Source: Intestinirhabdus alba
Lineage (GTDB): Bacteria; Pseudomonadota; Gammaproteobacteria; Enterobacterales; Enterobacteriaceae
Reading direction: 5' to 3'
Length of the DNA: 64,000 nt
NCBI RefSeq assembly: GCF_009711095.1
Contig: NZ_WMJZ01000024.1
Location: forward strand, 1-64,000
This document shows, in pieces, positions 59,932-64,000 of the stretch. Each line of letters begins with the position of its first letter. The stretch's first letter is position 1. The notes beneath the pieces were generated by a model. It saw only the letters and a list, made by a program, of their open reading frames with translations, was not told where the DNA came from and ran no database searches. Position numbers and translations under genes: made by a program.

Positions 59932-60594
59932 TCAACTGCCGGTTAGCCCGGTAATAATACCGATCCCCAGCAGCTGCACCGGCGAGGTGACAATATCCAG
60001 GGTAAGGGCGACGGGTATTAAGGCATTGGTAACGCCTGCCGGCATTCCCGTCCTTTTATATTGATAGAACGCGACCTTAAACGGATGGTAAAAGACCAGC
60101 GCCTGTGAATAATCCTGCTGATTATTTTTCTGATGAACAGAGCCTTTCAGGCCGGATAATTTTTGTAGGCAGAGCGACGCAGAACAGGCAAAACCATAGC
60201 GTATCGCCGTTTGCTTCGCCTCCTGCGTTTTCCAGCGGTACTGGAGCGTTAGATCGCCGGTAAACTGCTTTTTGTCATTGTCGATAATAAATTTGGCGAC
60301 GTTGCTGACCTGCAGGTCGTGGCGATCGATGTCCGGCGACTTCAGCAGGTTAACGATGCTATCGACGCCGGAAGTCAGCAGATAGTCAAACCCTTTGCCG
60401 ATAAAAACATATCCCTGCGTTCCCGCCCGGTCCTGGGCCAGCGACAGCCCGGTTACGGTATCGCTTTTCCACTCCTTTAGCTGTCTGCCCGGCTTGCTGT
60501 TCACGGCCAGCATGATCGAAAAGCAGCCGGAAAGCATGTAGCTAAATAAGAGTACCATCACTGTTTTTGCTATCCTGGCGTAATTAGCGTTCAT
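59932..60594 (-). CDS. yidX: YidX-like lipoprotein
   Basis: A 220-residue predicted lipoprotein. The signal sequence ends in a lipobox (MLSGC, cysteine near residue 24), and the mature part keeps segments of E. coli YidX ([40 protein letters not shown]). Function is unknown. Its start overlaps the cbrA 3' end by 11 bp, so the two genes are coupled. Confidence 0.85.
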   Translation of the reverse strand: MNANYARIAKTVMVLLFSYMLSGCFSIMLAVNSKPGRQLKEWKSDTVTGLSLAQDRAGTQGYVFIGKGFDYLLTSGVDSIVNLLKSPDIDRHDLQVSNVAKFIIDNDKKQFTGDLTLQYRWKTQEAKQTAIRYGFACSASLCLQKLSGLKGSVHQKNNQQDYSQALVFYHPFKVAFYQYKRTGMPAGVTNALIPVALTLDIVTSPVQLLGIGIITGLTGS

Positions 60595-61747
60595 GCAGGT
60601 TCCTTATTAAAAACATCTTCCAGAAGAGGGTCAGTATATTACGTTGATTTTCTGGATGCTGTTCTGTCTGCCGCTGATTTTCCGAATTTGTCACGGAAAT
60701 ATGGGCGAACCGGCCCAGCATGATCCCTTTTCGCAGCCGTGCGCAGGTCAGCACCCGGCTCTTAAGAATCTTGCCGTAGAGCTTTATACGCAGCCCGCGG
60801 GTCGCCCGACGCCAGGCCGCATTTTTATTGCCCGCCTCCCGTAGCAGAACGTTTTTCAGCAGCCTGGCGCTGTCCAGCGCATAGCTAATGCCCTCCAGCG
60901 AGCTGGCGCTGATAAAGCCCGCCGCCTCACCAATCAGGAATGCGTTATCTTTGCCGCAGACAAAATCCTTCCAGCGTGACGGAAACAGCACCGTGCATTT
61001 CTCACTTTTCAGCGGGTTACCGAAGCGGAACTGAAAGGCCTCCATCTTCGCTTTTAGCGCCGCAAAGCGCGCCTGGCCGTCTTTCATCGGGTATGCGCCG
61101 CCGAAAATAAAATAGCCGTCCTTGCTGATGCTCCACGAATAACAGTCCGTTATCGCATTATCGAAAATACAGGAGTAAAACGGCACCGGATGCTGTTCTT
61201 TAAACCACTGCTGGATGGCGACGTACTTCCGGATCGCGTGATCGGGATAGAGATGGCGGCGCACCAGCGAATTGGCTCCGTCGGCACCCACCAGGTAACG
61301 GGCGGTCAGACGCTGCTCCCGGCCGTCGGCGTGAAAGGCCACGTGCCATTTATCCCCCTCGCGCCAGATCTTCCGGCACAGGCTGTCGTGATAAACCTGA
61401 ACGTCGTCCGGGATCAGCGACTTCATCCATAAATCAAAGGCGTGACGGTTAATATTGATATAGCTGCGCTGGTAGTTGCGCGTCAGCGATGCCGCGACGT
61501 CTATCGTTCTGACGCTGAAGATCTGCGGGTTGGCGATTGTGGCGACGGGCAGCGTAATGCCGTCACGGATAAACGCGCGCTGGGCGTCCGGTGCCAGCAG
61601 GCCGCCGCAGGGTTTGGTGAAGCCTTCGCTGCCGTTCTGGCGCTTTTTATCCAGCGCAACCACCCGCATTTTGCCGCTCAGCTGCCGGGCGAGGGCCGAA
61701 CCCGCCGGACCGGCACCGATAATCGCCACGTCGAAATGTTCCATCAT
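60584..61747 (-). CDS. cbrA: FAD-dependent oxidoreductase CbrA
   Basis: A 387-residue protein of the geranylgeranyl-reductase-like flavoprotein family. It has an N-terminal Rossmann motif [13 protein letters not shown] (about residues 11-23), a [17 protein letters not shown] segment and a [19 protein letters not shown] motif. E. coli CbrA (354 residues) belongs to the CreBC regulon and is linked to colicin E2 tolerance. Here the C-terminus is about 30 residues longer and polar ([16 protein letters not shown]). I found no CreB tag upstream. Confidence 0.93.
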   Translation of the reverse strand: MMEHFDVAIIGAGPAGSALARQLSGKMRVVALDKKRQNGSEGFTKPCGGLLAPDAQRAFIRDGITLPVATIANPQIFSVRTIDVAASLTRNYQRSYININRHAFDLWMKSLIPDDVQVYHDSLCRKIWREGDKWHVAFHADGREQRLTARYLVGADGANSLVRRHLYPDHAIRKYVAIQQWFKEQHPVPFYSCIFDNAITDCYSWSISKDGYFIFGGAYPMKDGQARFAALKAKMEAFQFRFGNPLKSEKCTVLFPSRWKDFVCGKDNAFLIGEAAGFISASSLEGISYALDSARLLKNVLLREAGNKNAAWRRATRGLRIKLYGKILKSRVLTCARLRKGIMLGRFAHISVTNSENQRQTEQHPENQRNILTLFWKMFLIRNLHER

Positions 61748-62006
61748 TTTTATCTCCGGGAATGTAGTATCAGGCTGTGTTCCTTAACCATCCGTGAGCG
61801 TCGCTGGAGGTCTTTCAGACCCGGAGCAAGGTCTGGTTATTCCAGATGCGCGGCAGCGCTTCTGGCTCTGCGTCGACGCCACGCCCGCTTAAGGGGCACA
61901 CCTGGTACTGTAAAAAACGACTATGAAGTCGGCGTGAAGTTTTACTGTCGCGGCGGGAAAAGTGTGCTGTACTACTCCACCCAGCCGCCAACGTCCGGAA
62001 ATCGTT
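61748..62006. promoter_or_regulatory. cbrA/yidR divergent region
   Basis: This 259-bp gap separates divergent genes and must hold both promoters. I see no clear -10/-35 pair, no CreB tag repeat (TTCAC spaced by six) and no gene. Confidence 0.35.
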
Positions 62007-63236
62007 ATGAAACAGCTCACCTTTGCGCCGCGCCACCATCAGCTCACCAATACCAACGTCTGGACGCCGGACAGCCGCTGGCTGGCCTTTGACGTACGCC
62101 CGTCCGGGGCGCTGTTTACCGGGAAAACTATTGAGCGGGTCAACGTTGAAACGGGTGAGGTAGAGGTTATCTATCGGGCGACGCAGGAGGCCTGCGTTGG
62201 CGTGGTGACCGTTCATCCCGTCCTGGAGCAATATGTCTTTATTCATGGCCCGGAAAACCCGGATGAACGCTGGCAATACGACTTTCATCACCGCCGTGGC
62301 GTCCTCGCTGGAGCGGCCGGTGTGACAAATCTGGACGCAATGGACATCACGCCGCCCTGGACGCCCGGCGCGCTGCGCGGCGGCAGCCACGTACACGTGT
62401 TCAGCCCGAACGGTGAGCTTGTTAGCTTCACCTATAACGACCATGTGCTGCACGAGCGCGATCCGGCGCTGGATCGGCGCAACGTCGGCGTTGCGGCACC
62501 CTATGGTCCGGTGGTGGTGCCTGGGCGGCACCCTCGCGAATATAGCGGCAGCCGCTGGTGCGTGCTGGTGAGCCGGACCACTCCTTCGCCGCGTCCGGGC
62601 AGCGATGAGATCCATCGCGCCTGCGAAGAGGGATGGGTGGGCAATCACGCCCTGGCGTTTATCGGCGATACCCTGGCGGTCAACGGCGAAACGGTGCCGG
62701 AGCTGTTTATCGTTGCGCTGCCGCAGAATGAGGCCGGCTGGAAGCGACCCGGCAGCGCGCCGCTGACGGGAACGGCGACCACGCTGCCCGCGCCGCCGTC
62801 CGGCGTGGTGCAGCGGCGGCTGACTTTTACCCATAACCGCCCCTTTCCAGGGCTGGTTCATACCCCGCGTCACTGGGTGCGCAGCAATCCCCAGGCGACA
62901 GATATCGCCTTTCTGATGCGCGACGACGACGGCGTTGTTCAGCTGTGGCTTATCTCCCCCTCTGGCGGCGAGCCGCGCCAGCTGACGCACAGCGTTGCGG
63001 GGATTCAGTCGGCCTTTAACTGGCATCCGTCCGGAAAATGGCTGGGATTTGTGCTGGAAAACCGGATCGCCTGCTGTGACGCCCACAGCGGCGTAATTAC
63101 CTTCTTAACCGACGGTCACGGGCAGCCTCCGTCGGCAGATGCGGTAGTTTTCTCGCCGGACGGGCGTCGTGTGGCGTGGATGGAGGAGCGCGGCGGCTTC
63201 CGCCAGCTGTGGGTAACGGAAAGCGGGCTGGAGTAA
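62007..63236 (+). CDS. yidR: YidR family protein (DUF3748)
   Basis: A 409-residue protein similar throughout to E. coli YidR. Repeated segments of WTPDSRWLAFD, FSPNGELVSFTYND and FNWHPSGKWLGFVLEN type suggest a TolB-like beta-propeller. There is no signal peptide. I start at MKQLTFAPRHHQLTNTN (62007); the frame is open upstream but without a better site. Function is unknown. Confidence 0.88.
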   Translation: MKQLTFAPRHHQLTNTNVWTPDSRWLAFDVRPSGALFTGKTIERVNVETGEVEVIYRATQEACVGVVTVHPVLEQYVFIHGPENPDERWQYDFHHRRGVLAGAAGVTNLDAMDITPPWTPGALRGGSHVHVFSPNGELVSFTYNDHVLHERDPALDRRNVGVAAPYGPVVVPGRHPREYSGSRWCVLVSRTTPSPRPGSDEIHRACEEGWVGNHALAFIGDTLAVNGETVPELFIVALPQNEAGWKRPGSAPLTGTATTLPAPPSGVVQRRLTFTHNRPFPGLVHTPRHWVRSNPQATDIAFLMRDDDGVVQLWLISPSGGEPRQLTHSVAGIQSAFNWHPSGKWLGFVLENRIACCDAHSGVITFLTDGHGQPPSADAVVFSPDGRRVAWMEERGGFRQLWVTESGLE

Positions 63237-63350
63237 TATCAGTCAGGGCCGCTCCTGACGCGCGGCGCGGAAGAGAGCATTCGCTCTGCGGCGCAGGGCG
63301 GCAACGGCCTGGAGAGATTCGGCGCTTCAGGTGTCACGGAGAGACGCAGG

Positions 63351-63686
63351 CTAGCTGTCCGTGGGCAGCCTGGCCGGAGGGATCACCGCGTTAATGGTTT
63401 CTGCCTCTTTTTCGCTCTTTTCAACGCGCGATTTTACCGAACTGTCGGCCCGATAGAGATCCCACGGCAGAAGAAGGGTGTCCAGCACGGCGGTAAACGG
63501 CATATCAAGTATTACCAGCGACCGGGTGCCCCAGTTGGTCTCTTTATCGCCGATCATCGCGGCGCTGGCGTGGGTGCCGGGCCAGGTTCCCTCTTTTCCG
63601 CCGGTGTGGGACATCACGCTGGAACAGCCCCCCAGCAACGCTATCCCGCCGCACAACGTTAGCTTCAGCAACACATCTCTTGTCAT
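63351..63686 (-). CDS. yidQ: YidQ lipoprotein (YceK/YidQ family, DUF1375)
   Basis: A 111-residue lipoprotein. The signal peptide ends LLGGC, giving a lipidated cysteine near residue 21, followed by conserved SSVMSHTGGKEGTWPGT, NWGTRSLVILDMPFTAVLDTLLLPWDL and the end VIPPARLP. It is close to E. coli YidQ. Divergent from ibpA. Confidence 0.93.
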   Translation of the reverse strand: MTRDVLLKLTLCGGIALLGGCSSVMSHTGGKEGTWPGTHASAAMIGDKETNWGTRSLVILDMPFTAVLDTLLLPWDLYRADSSVKSRVEKSEKEAETINAVIPPARLPTDS

Positions 63687-63993
63687 GATCCGTTCATCTG
63701 TTAATCATCAGTGTTTGCATGATGGGTTATAGCGATTCGCCGCTCAAAATAACATCACCAGCACGTTGCGCTGTGGTGGTGGTCGCACTTTAACAATTCA
63801 TGCTGTCCCACCCAGTCTATGCAATAGACAGCAAACTGCCAAAAAAGTCGTTTGGGGACGCTTGAAAAGTTTGTAATCAGACCCACTTTTACAACACGGG
63901 TAACGAAGAGCACGCCTGATGGGTGCTCTGCCAACCTGACCTGTCCATGATGGAAGGTGCCACATTCTCGCTGATTTCAGGAGCTATTAACTA
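63687..63993 (+). promoter_or_regulatory. yidQ/ibpA divergent region with ibpA heat-shock promoter and leader
   Basis: A sigma-32-type promoter is visible: CTTGAAA (63861-63867), 14 bp, CCCACTTT (63882-63889). The leader of about 95 nt carries hairpin arms (AGAGCAC/GTGCTCT near 63908-63931) and ends with the GGAG ribosome-binding sequence in the TTTCAGGAGC context of the ROSE-like RNA thermometer known for ibpA. Pairing of the site at low temperature is inferred. Confidence 0.75.
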
Positions 63994-64000
63994 TGCGTAA
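63994..64000 (+). CDS. ibpA: ibpA, first two codons only (truncated by the window)
   Basis: Only ATG CGT A is inside the window. Identification as the small heat-shock protein IbpA rests on gene order (divergent from yidQ), the sigma-32 promoter and the thermometer-like leader, and on the expected N-terminus MRN. Confidence 0.8.

Noticed and set aside
61748-62006. A CreB tag (TTCAC-N6-TTCAC) upstream of cbrA, expected from E. coli.
   Set aside because: Not found on either strand in the intergenic region.

Overview
This window is a 64-kb chromosomal segment around the replication origin of a gamma-proteobacterium of the Enterobacteriaceae. Gene order (yieP-hsrA-rbs-kup-ravA/viaA-asnA/asnC-mioC-oriC-mnmG-rsmG-atp-glmUS-pst-phoU-yieH-adeP ... 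mnmE-yidC-yidD-rnpA-rpmH-dnaA-dnaN-recF-gyrB-yidB-yidA-yidX-cbrA-yidR-yidQ-ibpA) matches the E. coli/Salmonella backbone, most proteins are recognisable orthologues of nearly identical length, and ERIC repeats are present. An Enterobacter/Klebsiella/Kosakonia/Cedecea-like host is plausible, but the genus cannot be fixed from this sequence alone. There are no rRNA or tRNA genes, CRISPR arrays, transposase genes or prophage.

Layout. 1-8,400: yieP-hsrA, then the convergent ribose operon rbsDACBKR with its RbsR operators and CRP site. 8,450-16,360: kup, the RavA-ViaA pair, asparagine synthetase and its regulator, mioC, and oriC. 16,363-26,500: mnmG, rsmG and the complete nine-gene ATP synthase operon. 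26,500-36,500: a small CRP-box-flanked gene or RNA, glmU-glmS, and the Pho-boxed pstSCAB-phoU operon. 36,500-47,500: an accessory stretch with adeP, a dimethylarginine dimethylaminohydrolase (ddaH)-permease pair, a ToxR/MarT-like membrane regulator with a FidL-like partner, and a four-gene chaperone-usher fimbrial operon. E. coli carries yieE/yieF, cbrBC and the tryptophanase operon here. 47,600-64,000: mnmE, the yidC-yidD-rnpA-rpmH membrane-insertion/RNA cluster, the divergent dnaA-dnaN-recF-gyrB replication operon, yidB/yidA, yidX/cbrA, yidR, yidQ and the first bases of ibpA behind a sigma-32 promoter and likely RNA thermometer.

Most genes are housekeeping: energy (atp), cell-wall sugar (glm), phosphate (pst), potassium (kup), replication start (oriC, dnaA, dnaN, gyrB) and ribose uptake. 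Points that deserve a second look are: (i) an unannotated 23-codon gene with two perfect CRP palindromes and its own promoter and terminator between atpC and glmU; (ii) four ERIC repeats, three of them enlarged by a combinatorial set of hairpin modules sharing one pattern, with two decayed relatives; (iii) the ddaH-permease module; (iv) the fimbrial/regulator island; (v) a 138-bp hairpin-rich insert splitting dnaN from recF; (vi) an oriC R4 DnaA box that departs from consensus; and (vii) structured non-coding segments in the kup leader and between rbsB and rbsK.
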